Assembly (NCBI RefSeq): GCF_900129755.1
Contig: NZ_FQWT01000003.1
Location: 434,001 to 498,000 of the forward strand
Reading direction: 5' to 3'
From: Chryseobacterium oranimense
GTDB taxonomy: Bacteria > Bacteroidota > Bacteroidia > Flavobacteriales > Weeksellaceae
Length of the DNA: 64,000 nucleotides
Shown here: piece by piece, positions 7,617 through 15,543 of the stretch
Layout: every line of letters starts with the position of its first letter
Numbering within the stretch: position 1 is the stretch's first letter
Translations under genes and position numbers: made by a program
Notes under the pieces: generated by a model
Told to the model about the DNA's origin: nothing
What the model saw: the letters and a program-made list of their open reading frames with translations, nothing else
Database searches by the model: none

Positions 7617-9452
7617 ATGATGATGAAAGCTTTTTTCCTGGGATTGGTGGCCGTATCATGCCATATTAACGCCCAGACAAAACCTTCTGAAAATAAAAAA
7701 ATGATATGGTTTAAAGATGCCAAACTAGGCATTTTTATCCACTGGGGCATCTACTCTGTGGACGGAATCTCTGAATCCTGGTCATTTTTTAACAACTATA
7801 TCAGTCACGAAAATTATATGAAGCAGCTGAACGGATTCTCTGCTTCAAAATACAAACCTGAAGAGTGGGTTGAGCTGATTAAAAAATCCGGGGCCCAATA
7901 TGCAGTTATCACTACCAAACACCATGACGGTGTCGCTCTTTGGAATTCAAAAGCTGAAAAAGCGACCACCATTCCGGAACATTCTTCTGCCAAAAAGGAT
8001 GTTCTTTCTCCTTTTGTTAACAGTCTTAAAAAGTCCGGCCTGAAAACAGGGCTGTATTTCTCCCTCCCGGACTGGAGCCATCCTTATTATGATGTCAGCA
8101 CCCGTACCAAGAAGCGGTATGAAATTAAAGAAAACCCAGAACGCTGGAAGCAATTCATTACTTATTACCAAACCCAACTGAATGAACTTTCATTGCAATA
8201 CCACCCTGATCTGTTATGGTTTGATGGTGACTGGGAGCATACTTCTGCAGAATGGCGGGCTCCCCATGCTTTAGAGATTCTAAAAAAGTATAACCAGGAT
8301 ATTATCATCAATTCAAGACTCAATAACCACGGTGATTATGATACCCCTGAACAGGGAATTCCTGTGGTAAAGCCCCAAAGCCAATATTGGGAACTGTGCT
8401 ACACCATGAATGATTCCTGGGGATACCAGCCTTATGACAACCATTACAAGACCCCAAATATGATCGTAAGAACACTGGCGGATGTGATCAGTATGGGCGG
8501 CAATCTTCTTCTTGACATTGGGCCAAAGTCTGACGGAACTATTCCTGAAAAACAGGCTGAGATTTTAAGAAACCTGGGAAGATGGACTTCCAAAAACAAA
8601 GTAGCAGTCTATAAAACCTCCCATGGCATCCCTTTTGAAAATTTTAAAGGAAAATCTTCTGTTTCAGAGAACAAAAAATCAATTTTTCTTTATCTTGAAG
8701 AAGCCAAGGATTTTGTAAAAGTATATGGTCTGGGAAGTAAACCGGCCGCAGTAAAGATTGTAGGTGATGAAAATGCCAGAGTAAACTTTAATTTCAGCAA
8801 TGAAACTACAATGACTCTTGATCTGTCTCAAATTAAATTTGATCAGGATGTTACTACGGTAGAACTTACCTTTAAAGACCCACCCGTTCTTCTTAAGAAT
8901 TTTAGCCCTGACCTGCACCCTCTTACCGATATTCTCCAGAATACACATACAAAAACAGCAGTTTATGACATAGCAAATGCTATTCACAGCGGGAAAAATA
9001 TCCTGGATGGTTCAGGTCTTACCAGTGACGGCGAGGATATGAAAATACCGGAATCAGAAAAAACAAACCCGGAAACACTTCAGTGGATCAGTAAACATGC
9101 CGAAGCACTTTATGGTACAGGTAAAGGTCTTCCCGAAGGCCATTATTCCGGAATGAGTGCACTTTCCAAAGACAGGCAAACGGTTTACCTTTTTGTAGAA
9201 GGTACACCTACCGGCCCGGTAGCTTTGAAGGGGATCAAAAATAATATTGCAAGGGTAAGAATTGTTGGGGAAGGATCCATCATCAGTCACGAAATATACA
9301 ATAAGCTTTACTGGAGTGATACTCCCGGAATTATATACATTGACATTCCGAAGGACAGGCTCGACAAAAACCTGACAGTGATTGCCCTATTGCTGGACAA
9401 GCCTTTGGAACTGTACCGGGAAAAAGTTACCGCAATTGAAAGCAATTTATAA
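7617..9452 (+). CDS. GH29 alpha-L-fucosidase
   Basis: Secreted or periplasmic glycosidase that removes terminal alpha-L-fucose. Signal peptide at residues 1-20 (ends CHINAQ). GH29 motifs: LGIFIHWGIYSV near residue 40, TTKHHDGVALW near 100, LLWFDGDW with the expected nucleophile Asp near residue 202, and GGNLLLDIGPKSDGTIP near 290. At 611 residues it exceeds a bare catalytic domain. The C-terminal part (about 330-600) looks like two related beta-rich modules, each containing a KG/TGK stretch, VYLFVEG-like strands and V-IVG sequences. ATG at 7617, 7620 and 7623 are all possible starts. It ends at a shared terminator with ndk. Confidence 0.9.
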   Translation: MMMKAFFLGLVAVSCHINAQTKPSENKKMIWFKDAKLGIFIHWGIYSVDGISESWSFFNNYISHENYMKQLNGFSASKYKPEEWVELIKKSGAQYAVITTKHHDGVALWNSKAEKATTIPEHSSAKKDVLSPFVNSLKKSGLKTGLYFSLPDWSHPYYDVSTRTKKRYEIKENPERWKQFITYYQTQLNELSLQYHPDLLWFDGDWEHTSAEWRAPHALEILKKYNQDIIINSRLNNHGDYDTPEQGIPVVKPQSQYWELCYTMNDSWGYQPYDNHYKTPNMIVRTLADVISMGGNLLLDIGPKSDGTIPEKQAEILRNLGRWTSKNKVAVYKTSHGIPFENFKGKSSVSENKKSIFLYLEEAKDFVKVYGLGSKPAAVKIVGDENARVNFNFSNETTMTLDLSQIKFDQDVTTVELTFKDPPVLLKNFSPDLHPLTDILQNTHTKTAVYDIANAIHSGKNILDGSGLTSDGEDMKIPESEKTNPETLQWISKHAEALYGTGKGLPEGHYSGMSALSKDRQTVYLFVEGTPTGPVALKGIKNNIARVRIVGEGSIISHEIYNKLYWSDTPGIIYIDIPKDRLDKNLTVIALLLDKPLELYREKVTAIESNL

Positions 9453-9480
9453 TCTATCGGTTAAAAGGCATAAAAACAAA

Positions 9481-9515
9481 AAAGCCAGAGAAGATTCTCT
9501 GGCTTTATATTTTTG
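9481..9515. terminator. bidirectional terminator between fucosidase and ndk
   Basis: 11-bp perfect stem AAAGCCAGAGA/TCTCTGGCTTT with a 4-base loop (9492-9495), flanked by an A-run to the left and a T-run to the right. Confidence 0.85.
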
Positions 9516-9525
9516 AGTGGTTTTC

Positions 9526-9942
9526 TTAGAAAATTTCTCTTCCTGAAAAATGGAACTGAGCTTCGATAAGAGCGTTCTCGTCAGAATCTGAACCGTGAAC
9601 TGCATTTTCACCGATGCTTCTTGCAAACATTTTTCTGATTGTACCTTCTGCAGCTTCTGCAGGATTTGTAGAACCAATCAATGTTCTGAAGTCTTCTACT
9701 GCATTGTCTTTTTCTAAAACAGCAGCTACGATAGGACCTGAACTCATGAATTCTACCAACTCACCATAAAATGGTCTTTCAGCATGTACTTTGTAGAATT
9801 TTTTGGCATCAGCAACAGTAAGCTGAGTTAATTTTAATGCTTTGATCTTAAAACCTCCTTCTGCGATCTTCCCTAATATAGCCCCGATATGTCCATCTGC
9901 TACTGCATCAGGCTTAATCATAGTGAATGTAATGTTAGACAT
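9526..9942 (-). CDS. ndk: nucleoside diphosphate kinase
   Basis: Transfers the gamma phosphate from ATP to nucleoside diphosphates through a phosphohistidine. 138 residues, standard length. The catalytic histidine is H116 in [18 protein letters not shown] at the N-terminus and the [12 protein letters not shown] segment are diagnostic. A TAATTTTG promoter element lies 24 bases upstream. It is convergent with the fucosidase across a shared terminator. Confidence 0.97.
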   Translation of the reverse strand: MSNITFTMIKPDAVADGHIGAILGKIAEGGFKIKALKLTQLTVADAKKFYKVHAERPFYGELVEFMSSGPIVAAVLEKDNAVEDFRTLIGSTNPAEAAEGTIRKMFARSIGENAVHGSDSDENALIEAQFHFSGREIF

Positions 9943-9965
9943 AAATGTATATTTTTTTAATGCCG

Positions 9966-9973
9966 CAAAATTA
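9966..9973 (-). promoter_or_regulatory. -7 element (TAATTTTG) for ndk
   Basis: Exact TAnnTTTG on the minus strand, 24 bases before the ndk start codon. Confidence 0.5.
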
Positions 9974-10090
9974 CAAAAAATATCTTTGATTTTTATTTTA
10001 ATTTTTTTTTAACATAAAAATAACTTTTATTAAGAAACACTCCAAAACTTTGGCACAGTAATTGTTAATTCTATTACGATTCTCATGTTT

Positions 10091-10143
10091 AATTTGAGTT
10101 TTCATGGTTATTAGTTTTTACCCAGCTTCGGCTGGGTTTTTTA
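10091..10143 (+). ncRNA. copy (b) of the GGTTATTAGTTTTT element with UUCG-loop terminator
   Basis: AATTTGAG at 10091-10098, 7 bases, GGTTATTAGTTTTT at 10106-10119, then a 7-bp stem ACCCAGC/GCTGGGT with a TTCG tetraloop (10120-10137) and T6. This is a textbook intrinsic terminator on the plus strand with no gene upstream of it on that strand, so a very short RNA is suggested. On the minus strand an ATG at 10103-10105 opens a 35-residue frame, which I think less likely. The remaining gap, 10144-10506, is AT-rich with one weak GGCTTTT/AAAAGCC inverted repeat near 10162-10192. Confidence 0.45.
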
Positions 10144-10506
10144 TTGATAAAAAACAAAGGCTTTTATTGCGGATTTAATAATTTTAAAAAGCCATTAAAA
10201 CCATATTAACACATTATTGCTTCATTTTCAATCAATGAAATAATATTAATTTTTTGATATTTTTTTATTTCATAGATCTGAATTCCAAAATTCGGACATA
10301 TCTGGCAGAATTTTCAAGACAAAAAGTAGACTTATTGTGAAATCAGGAAGAACATTATCCAGAAAAAAATTTAGAATGACGGAATTTTTTTCTGTATCTA
10401 TAAAAGATCAGATTTAAAACTGAAAAATGCAGCCCATCTGCAATCGGTTTTCCCAAGAGCGAAGTGTTTCAAAAGGTATATAAATATTGTCTGAAGATTA
10501 AGGAAT

Positions 10507-11430
10507 CTATTTCTGGGATTCTTCTGCTTCTTCCATCAGCTTTACATACGTTGAATAACGGGAATGTTGGATCTCTCCGGTTTCAAGGGAATCCAGAACA
10601 GCGCATTTAGGCTCATTGATGTGAAGACAGTTGTGGAATTTACACTCTTCCCTTTTTTTGAAAATTTCAGGGAAATAATGCTGTACTTCTTCTTTTTCAA
10701 TGTCGATCATTGCAAATTCGCGAACCCCCGGTGTATCGATAACATTGCCGCCAAAATCCCAGAAATGCATTTGAGCAAAAGTGGTCGTATGTTTTCCCTT
10801 CAGATGGGAATCTGAAATTTCAGAAGTTTTTAAATTCAATCCCGGCTGCAATGCATTAACCAAAGTAGATTTCCCGCAACCCGAATGTCCGAAGAATACG
10901 GAAGTTTTATCTTTAAGAAGTTCCTGAAGCTGATCAAAATTCAGTTTGGAATAAGAGGAAATTTCCAGAGTGTCATAACCTATTTCCTGATATAGGAATT
11001 CTATATCTTTTACCAGCTCTATTTCTTCATCGTTCAGAACGTCAATTTTATTGAACAGGATTAAAGGGGTAATATTATAGGCCTCGCAGCATGCCAGAAA
11101 ACGATCGAGAAAACCAAGTGAAGTTTCAGGATGTTTCAGGGTGAAGATAAAACATGCCAGATCTATATTGGAAGCAATAATATGGGCTTCTTTTGAAAGG
11201 TTGACAGATTTCCTGATCAGATAGTTGGTACGGGGCTCAATTTTGGTGATCCACGCAATACCGTCTGATTCTAACTGAAATTCTACAAAATCTCCTACAG
11301 CGAGCGGATTGGTAAGCCTTGTCTTAATCAGTTTGAATTTGCCTCTGATCCTGGCTTCGAAAATTTTATCCGTTTCGAATTCCATGACCTGATACCAGCT
11401 GCCTGTAGATTTAATGATTTTTCCTTTCAT
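10507..11430 (-). CDS. rsgA: ribosome small-subunit GTPase A
   Basis: Circularly permuted GTPase that assists late 30S ribosome maturation. 307 residues. N-terminal OB-fold (about 1-70). The GTPase motifs are in permuted order: NKID near 125, GHSGCGKSTLVNAL near 180, and DTPGVREFAM near 230. A C-terminal zinc module has C-x6-H-x-C (CKFHNCLH...KCAV) near 265-280. The gene stands alone between AT-rich gaps. Confidence 0.95.
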   Translation of the reverse strand: MKGKIIKSTGSWYQVMEFETDKIFEARIRGKFKLIKTRLTNPLAVGDFVEFQLESDGIAWITKIEPRTNYLIRKSVNLSKEAHIIASNIDLACFIFTLKHPETSLGFLDRFLACCEAYNITPLILFNKIDVLNDEEIELVKDIEFLYQEIGYDTLEISSYSKLNFDQLQELLKDKTSVFFGHSGCGKSTLVNALQPGLNLKTSEISDSHLKGKHTTTFAQMHFWDFGGNVIDTPGVREFAMIDIEKEEVQHYFPEIFKKREECKFHNCLHINEPKCAVLDSLETGEIQHSRYSTYVKLMEEAEESQK

Positions 11431-11457
11431 AAATAATGTGATGCAAATATAAGGAAT

Positions 11458-11529
11458 TAGGGCTTAGGGTTCAGGATATAGTTGAAAACAAAAATCATTT
11501 CTCCTATAATCCAAGTACCCTAAGCCCTA
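11458..11529. repeat. 13-bp inverted repeat between rsgA and the DAHP synthase gene
   Basis: TAGGGCTTAGGGT at 11458-11470 and its exact complement at 11517-11529, 46 bases apart. Two direct copies of ATTCCTAACT follow near 11567-11588. It could form a long-loop hairpin beyond the DAHP synthase gene. I know of no assigned role. Confidence 0.5.
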
Positions 11530-11591
11530 TTATCAGTTTACAGAAATTCAGAAAGATCATTCCTTATTCCTAACTTCTGATTCCTAACTCC

Positions 11592-12671
11592 TTACTTTTC
11601 AATCATAATACTGTTCTGTACCTCAATAGATTCTTCGTGAATAGCTTTGAAAACCTTCTCAATAAATTCCTGAGACATTCCGGTTTCTTTTGCTTTCTGT
11701 GTAGCGTATTCTGTAATCACTTTCCATCTTTCAGGCTGGAAGATGGCTATATCATTTTCTTTTTTAAGCTTTCCGATCTTTTCGGAGATCTTCATTCTTT
11801 GAGAAAGCAGCTCGATCAACTGGAAGTCAAGGTCAGAGATCAGGGTTCTGTGTCTTCCCATTTCGTTATCAAAACCTGCAAGACCGGAATTTCTTACTTT
11901 CAGGTTTCCGATCAGTTCTGCCAGCACTTCAGGCGTAATCTGCTGGGAAGCATCACTCCATGCTTCATCAGGATTACAGTGTGTTTCAATAATGGCCCCC
12001 TGGTATCCTACGTTTAAGGCTTCCTGCGTAACATCTGCAAGACCTGTCCTGTTTCCGCAGATGTGGGAAGGGTCTATCAGCATTGGAATATTAGGGAACT
12101 GGCTTTTGAAATCAAGGGCAATCTGCCAGTTAGGGTTATTTCTGTATTTTGTTTTCTGGTAAGTTGAGAATCCTCTGTGAATAACTCCGAGGTTTTTAAT
12201 GTCCTGCCCTAAAAGTCTTTCCAAAGCACCAATCCACAAAGCAAGATCGGGATTGACAGGGTTTTTAACGAATACCGGCTTATTGGTTCCTCTTAAAGCC
12301 ATTGCAATTTCCTGAACTGTAAAAGGGTTTACGGTAGATCTCGCTCCGATCCAAAGAACATCTACATCAGCTTCCAGGGCGGCAAATACGTGGTGGGCGT
12401 TCGCTACTTCCGTAGCTGTTTTGAAACCGTATTCTTCTTTTACTTTTTTCAGCCAGTTCAGTCCGATCACTCCTACTCCTTCAAAACCATTTGGTTTCGT
12501 ACGGGGTTTCCATATCCCGGCACGGAAAATAGGCACCTGAGCATTGGTTTCTTTTATTCTTTTGGCGGTTTCAAGCATTTGTGCTTCACTTTCAGCGCTG
12601 CATGGCCCGGCGATCATTAATGGCTGTGAAAGCTCGTTGATCCACTCGTTTTTTACATCTTTTAAATTCAT
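11592..12671 (-). CDS. bifunctional DAHP synthase / chorismate mutase
   Basis: Joins the first step of the shikimate pathway (3-deoxy-7-phosphoheptulonate from PEP and erythrose 4-phosphate) to chorismate mutase. 359 residues. The synthase domain (about 1-260, type I-beta/KDO8P-like) shows MIAGPCSAES, FRAGIWKPRTKPNGFEG, KNPVNPDL, IHRGFS and DPSHICGNR. The AroQ-type mutase (about 275-355) begins GRHRTLISDLDFQLIELLSQRMKISEKIGKLKK. In this fusion the mutase often feeds back on the synthase; that is family knowledge. A 22-bp palindrome lies about 55 bases upstream. Confidence 0.93.
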   Translation of the reverse strand: MNLKDVKNEWINELSQPLMIAGPCSAESEAQMLETAKRIKETNAQVPIFRAGIWKPRTKPNGFEGVGVIGLNWLKKVKEEYGFKTATEVANAHHVFAALEADVDVLWIGARSTVNPFTVQEIAMALRGTNKPVFVKNPVNPDLALWIGALERLLGQDIKNLGVIHRGFSTYQKTKYRNNPNWQIALDFKSQFPNIPMLIDPSHICGNRTGLADVTQEALNVGYQGAIIETHCNPDEAWSDASQQITPEVLAELIGNLKVRNSGLAGFDNEMGRHRTLISDLDFQLIELLSQRMKISEKIGKLKKENDIAIFQPERWKVITEYATQKAKETGMSQEFIEKVFKAIHEESIEVQNSIMIEK

Positions 12672-12724
12672 ATTTTTAAATTTATTGTTTTTTTATTTTC
12701 TAAGTTAACAGCAATAGCCCTTTC

Positions 12725-12746
12725 ATTATAAAATTCATTTTATAAT
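12725..12746. promoter_or_regulatory. 22-bp perfect palindrome upstream of the DAHP synthase gene
   Basis: ATTATAAAAT-TC-ATTTTATAAT, 54-75 bases before the start codon. It may be an operator or a leader hairpin. The rest of the 12672-13099 gap is AT-rich without a convincing gene. Confidence 0.4.
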
Positions 12747-13099
12747 TCTTTTCAAAAAATGCCGTTCAAAATTGTTTAAAGGAATCAGGAAAATGTAAGG
12801 ACTTTACTTCTCCTGTATTTTTTGGAAAGAAATTCAGTTAGCAGTACCAATAAAATCGATAATACGTTCTGAAATTTCTATAATAGAAAGCAGAAAAACT
12901 AAAATAACCGCTAAAGAAATCAGCGGGTACAAAATGAGACAGAGATGGGATTAACGATTTTTCCACTGGATTCTGAAACTTCTGTTGTTTAGTTTTAATC
13001 TTATTTGTTTTTGTCAAAAACTTAATTTTTGCAAAAATCTTTGACAAAGATATAAAAAAACTTATTCTGACAAAAAAAAATTGTGATAAATACAATAAG

Positions 13100-14796
13100 C
13101 TACGTTAAATCGAATTTCATCAGATCATCCAGATCTTTTAAAAGAGGATTTTTTTCGATAAATTTTTCGAATACTTTTCTTTTGGTAAGCACTTCAATTT
13201 TAAGGTTATCGAAATCACGCTGGTAATCTATCTCAATAGCATGATTGTGAACTTTTGTTTTGAAATGATTGAAAAATTCGCCTGCAATTTTATCGAATTC
13301 GGCTTTAGCAGAATCGGAAGGATATAATACTTTGATCGTATTTTCTCCTGCTTTTATCAGCTTAAATGTTTTTACGGCATTAAAGATAAAGCTGTTTCTG
13401 GTCTGGAGCTGCTTGAGCATAAGGTTCCATTCCATCTGGAGATCTGTTTCTGTAAAATGGTTCTGAGGAAGATTTTCCGTTTTTACAGCTACGATTTCTT
13501 CTTTTACTTCTTTCTCTTCTTTATTTAGTAAGGAATTGATGCTGAAGCCGGAAGAAATTCCCTGTCTGGACAAGGGTTTTGTAGTTTTTACAGATGTTAC
13601 CTGAACGGTTTCTGCCTGTACAGGCTGTACTTCTGCTACTATCTCTTTTTTCTCCGGAGTTTTTTCGGGGATTTTTACTTCCTGTTTCTCACTGAGAAAC
13701 GGAGCCAGTATTAAGAACTTTTTTTTTTAGTATCGCCTAAATTAGCTGTCAGGGAAGACAGCTGCATCAGTGCAATTTCTACTGTAAGTCTTGGATTCTT
13801 GGAGTTTTTGTAATTGATATCCGCATGATTGCAGATCTCTATGCCATCGATCAGTTGCTGAGGGCTCCATTTCTGGCTTTGCTCTACAAATTTCACTTTG
13901 GTCCTTTCCCCCACTTCAATAAGTTCGATTGTCCTGGCATTCTGCGCCATCATCAGGTCTCTGAAATGATTTCCCAGGCCGGCAATAAAAATATGGGGAT
14001 CGAAGCCTTTTTTCACAATTTCATTAAAAGCAAAAAGTACTTCAGGAATTTTATTTTCTTTAGCGAGATCCACTATATTGAGATACTGGTCATAATCAAG
14101 AATATTGAGTACTTCAGCGGCTTTGACCAATGTAATATTCTTCTGGGAAAATGTGGAAAGCCTGTCAAAAATAGAAAGCGCATCTCTTAAGGCACCATCC
14201 GCCTTCTGGGCAATAAGATACAGGGCATCATCCTCATACTGGATATTTTCCTTCTGAGCAATGTTGCGCAGATGTCCCTGGATATCTTCAATGGTAATTC
14301 TCTTGAAGTCGTAGATCTGACATCTGGATAATATGGTAGGAATTATTTTGTGCTTCTCAGTAGTTGCCAAAATAAAGATCGCATGTGCAGGCGGTTCCTC
14401 AAGGGTTTTAAGGAATGCATTAAAGGCTGCGGAAGACAGCATGTGCACCTCATCGATAATATAAACCTTATACTTACCTACCTGAGGCGCAAAGCGGACC
14501 TGGTCTATCAGTTCCCTGATATCATCTACGGAGTTGTTGGACGCCGCATCCAGTTCATAGATGTTGTAGGCGAAGCCGTCTTCTGAAACAGAACCGTCCT
14601 TTTCATTGATCTTACGGGCCAGGATTCTGGCACAAGTAGTTTTACCCACACCCCTAGGACCGCAGAAAAGTAAGGCCTGAGCCAATTGATTTTCTCCAAT
14701 AGCATGTTCTAAGGTATCTGTAATATGAGATTGCCCTACTACAGTGTCAAACTGCTGAGGACGGTATTTTCTTGCAGATACGATAAAATTTTCCAT
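13100..14796 (-). CDS. dnaX: DNA polymerase III tau subunit, full-length product across a -1 shift
   Basis: The frame downstream of the gamma stop continues the same protein. From the A10 run at 13719-13728, a -1 shift reads KKKKFLILAPFLSEKQEV and then runs without interruption into the frame ending LLKDLDDLMKFDLT at 13100. The product is about 565 residues. The tail (residues about 440-565) has the helical, charged character of the tau C-terminal domain that binds the polymerase alpha subunit. A 7-bp hairpin 18 bases after the A-run fits a frameshift stimulator. Transcriptional slippage to 11 A would give the same product. A homopolymer miscount in the assembly is the main alternative. Confidence 0.8.
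13684..13728 (-). promoter_or_regulatory. dnaX frameshift/slippage site with stimulatory hairpin
   Basis: On the minus strand: A10 at 13728-13719, in-frame TAA at 13713-13711, and a hairpin GTTTCTC-AGT-GAGAAAC at 13700-13684. The arrangement resembles the E. coli and Thermus dnaX sites, where gamma and tau arise from one gene. Confidence 0.75.
13711..14796 (-). CDS. dnaX: DNA polymerase III gamma subunit (zero-frame product of dnaX)
   Basis: Clamp-loader ATPase, 361 residues, ending NLGDTKKKSS right after the A10 run. Walker A is GPRGVGKTTCARIL near 45-58, Walker B is YIIDEVHML near 110, and the arginine-finger region SRCQIYDFKRI is near 160. The four-Cys zinc module found after Walker A in E. 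coli is reduced to a short NEKDGSVSEDG loop without cysteines. This short form would be gamma and the frameshifted form tau. The -7 element TATTTTTG ends only 4 bases before ATG. Confidence 0.9.
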   Translation of the reverse strand: MENFIVSARKYRPQQFDTVVGQSHITDTLEHAIGENQLAQALLFCGPRGVGKTTCARILARKINEKDGSVSEDGFAYNIYELDAASNNSVDDIRELIDQVRFAPQVGKYKVYIIDEVHMLSSAAFNAFLKTLEEPPAHAIFILATTEKHKIIPTILSRCQIYDFKRITIEDIQGHLRNIAQKENIQYEDDALYLIAQKADGALRDALSIFDRLSTFSQKNITLVKAAEVLNILDYDQYLNIVDLAKENKIPEVLFAFNEIVKKGFDPHIFIAGLGNHFRDLMMAQNARTIELIEVGERTKVKFVEQSQKWSPQQLIDGIEICNHADINYKNSKNPRLTVEIALMQLSSLTANLGDTKKKSS

Positions 14797-14800
14797 TGGT

Positions 14801-14808
14801 CAAAAATA
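14801..14808 (-). promoter_or_regulatory. -7 element (TATTTTTG) directly before dnaX
   Basis: Exact TAnnTTTG match 4 bases from the dnaX ATG. If it is used, the dnaX transcript would be leaderless or nearly so. Confidence 0.4.
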
Positions 14809-14895
14809 AGAAATATAGTTTTAATCTGAAAATTAAAAGTTTTCAAATTATCAACAAAAAATTATTTTTCGGTCAAATTGGAAAACTTTTAATGA

Positions 14896-15537
14896 TTAAT
14901 CTTTTGCTTTTTTTGTTTTATAGTAATGGTCTATAATCTCAACGATTACTTTTTGAACTTCAGCTCTTCCTTCTTCCGTTCTCATATCAATACCACAGAA
15001 TTCGGTTCCGTTGTATGCCGGGAACAGATTCAGGTAGTAAACTCCTGCTGCTATTAATGCCAGCATCGCTCTAACGTTTGTGGCATTCTCTCCAAAGTAA
15101 GGATCCGTAACATTTTCAAACAGATTAGCCGCTACATCTTCTCTTTGCTTTAATATGTTTTTAAGTATCGGCTTGCTTTCCGAAAGTTCCCAAAGAATAA
15201 TTTTTTGTAATTCTTTATTTTTCTTAAGGCTTTCAAACTGCATAAGAATTCCCTGGGTTAAATCTTCCTTACCTTTACCTACCTGTATTTCTTCTTCAAT
15301 ATCCGGACTGAATTTGCTCCAGTAATCCTGAGATTTTATATACTCGTCAATAAGTTTGTCTGTACTTCCAAAATACTCATAGATAAGCTTTTTGTCGAAA
15401 CCGGCTACTGCTGCAATCTTACTTACTTTAAGACCGGAGTATCCTTTAACTCTCAAAATTTTACCAACTGCTGCAAGCAGCTTCTGCTTTGTTTTTTCTT
15501 TGTCCCTGATGGGGCCTTGCACTACTTTTCTGGGCAT
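14896..15537 (-). CDS. TetR/AcrR family transcriptional regulator
   Basis: 213 residues with the TetR helix-turn-helix at about 15-62 (RVKGYSGLKVSKIAAVAGFDKKLIYEYFGSTDKLI). The ligand-binding C-terminus is unassigned. It starts 6 bases after the oxoamine synthase stop codon on the same strand, so the two are cotranscribed and the regulator may control the operon. The ligand is unknown. Confidence 0.85.
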   Translation of the reverse strand: MPRKVVQGPIRDKEKTKQKLLAAVGKILRVKGYSGLKVSKIAAVAGFDKKLIYEYFGSTDKLIDEYIKSQDYWSKFSPDIEEEIQVGKGKEDLTQGILMQFESLKKNKELQKIILWELSESKPILKNILKQREDVAANLFENVTDPYFGENATNVRAMLALIAAGVYYLNLFPAYNGTEFCGIDMRTEEGRAEVQKVIVEIIDHYYKTKKAKD

Positions 15538-15543
15538 AATTTA

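Noticed and set aside
9998..10105. 35-codon minus-strand ORF starting beside the recurring element
   Set aside because: Terminator orientation points to the plus strand and the other element copies have no ATG at this place. Mentioned only as an alternative.
12838..13095. 85-codon frame on the minus strand upstream of tau
   Set aside because: Composition (Phe/Tyr/Ser/Lys-rich) is what random AT-rich DNA gives. No domain, no start context, and it overlaps no operon logic.
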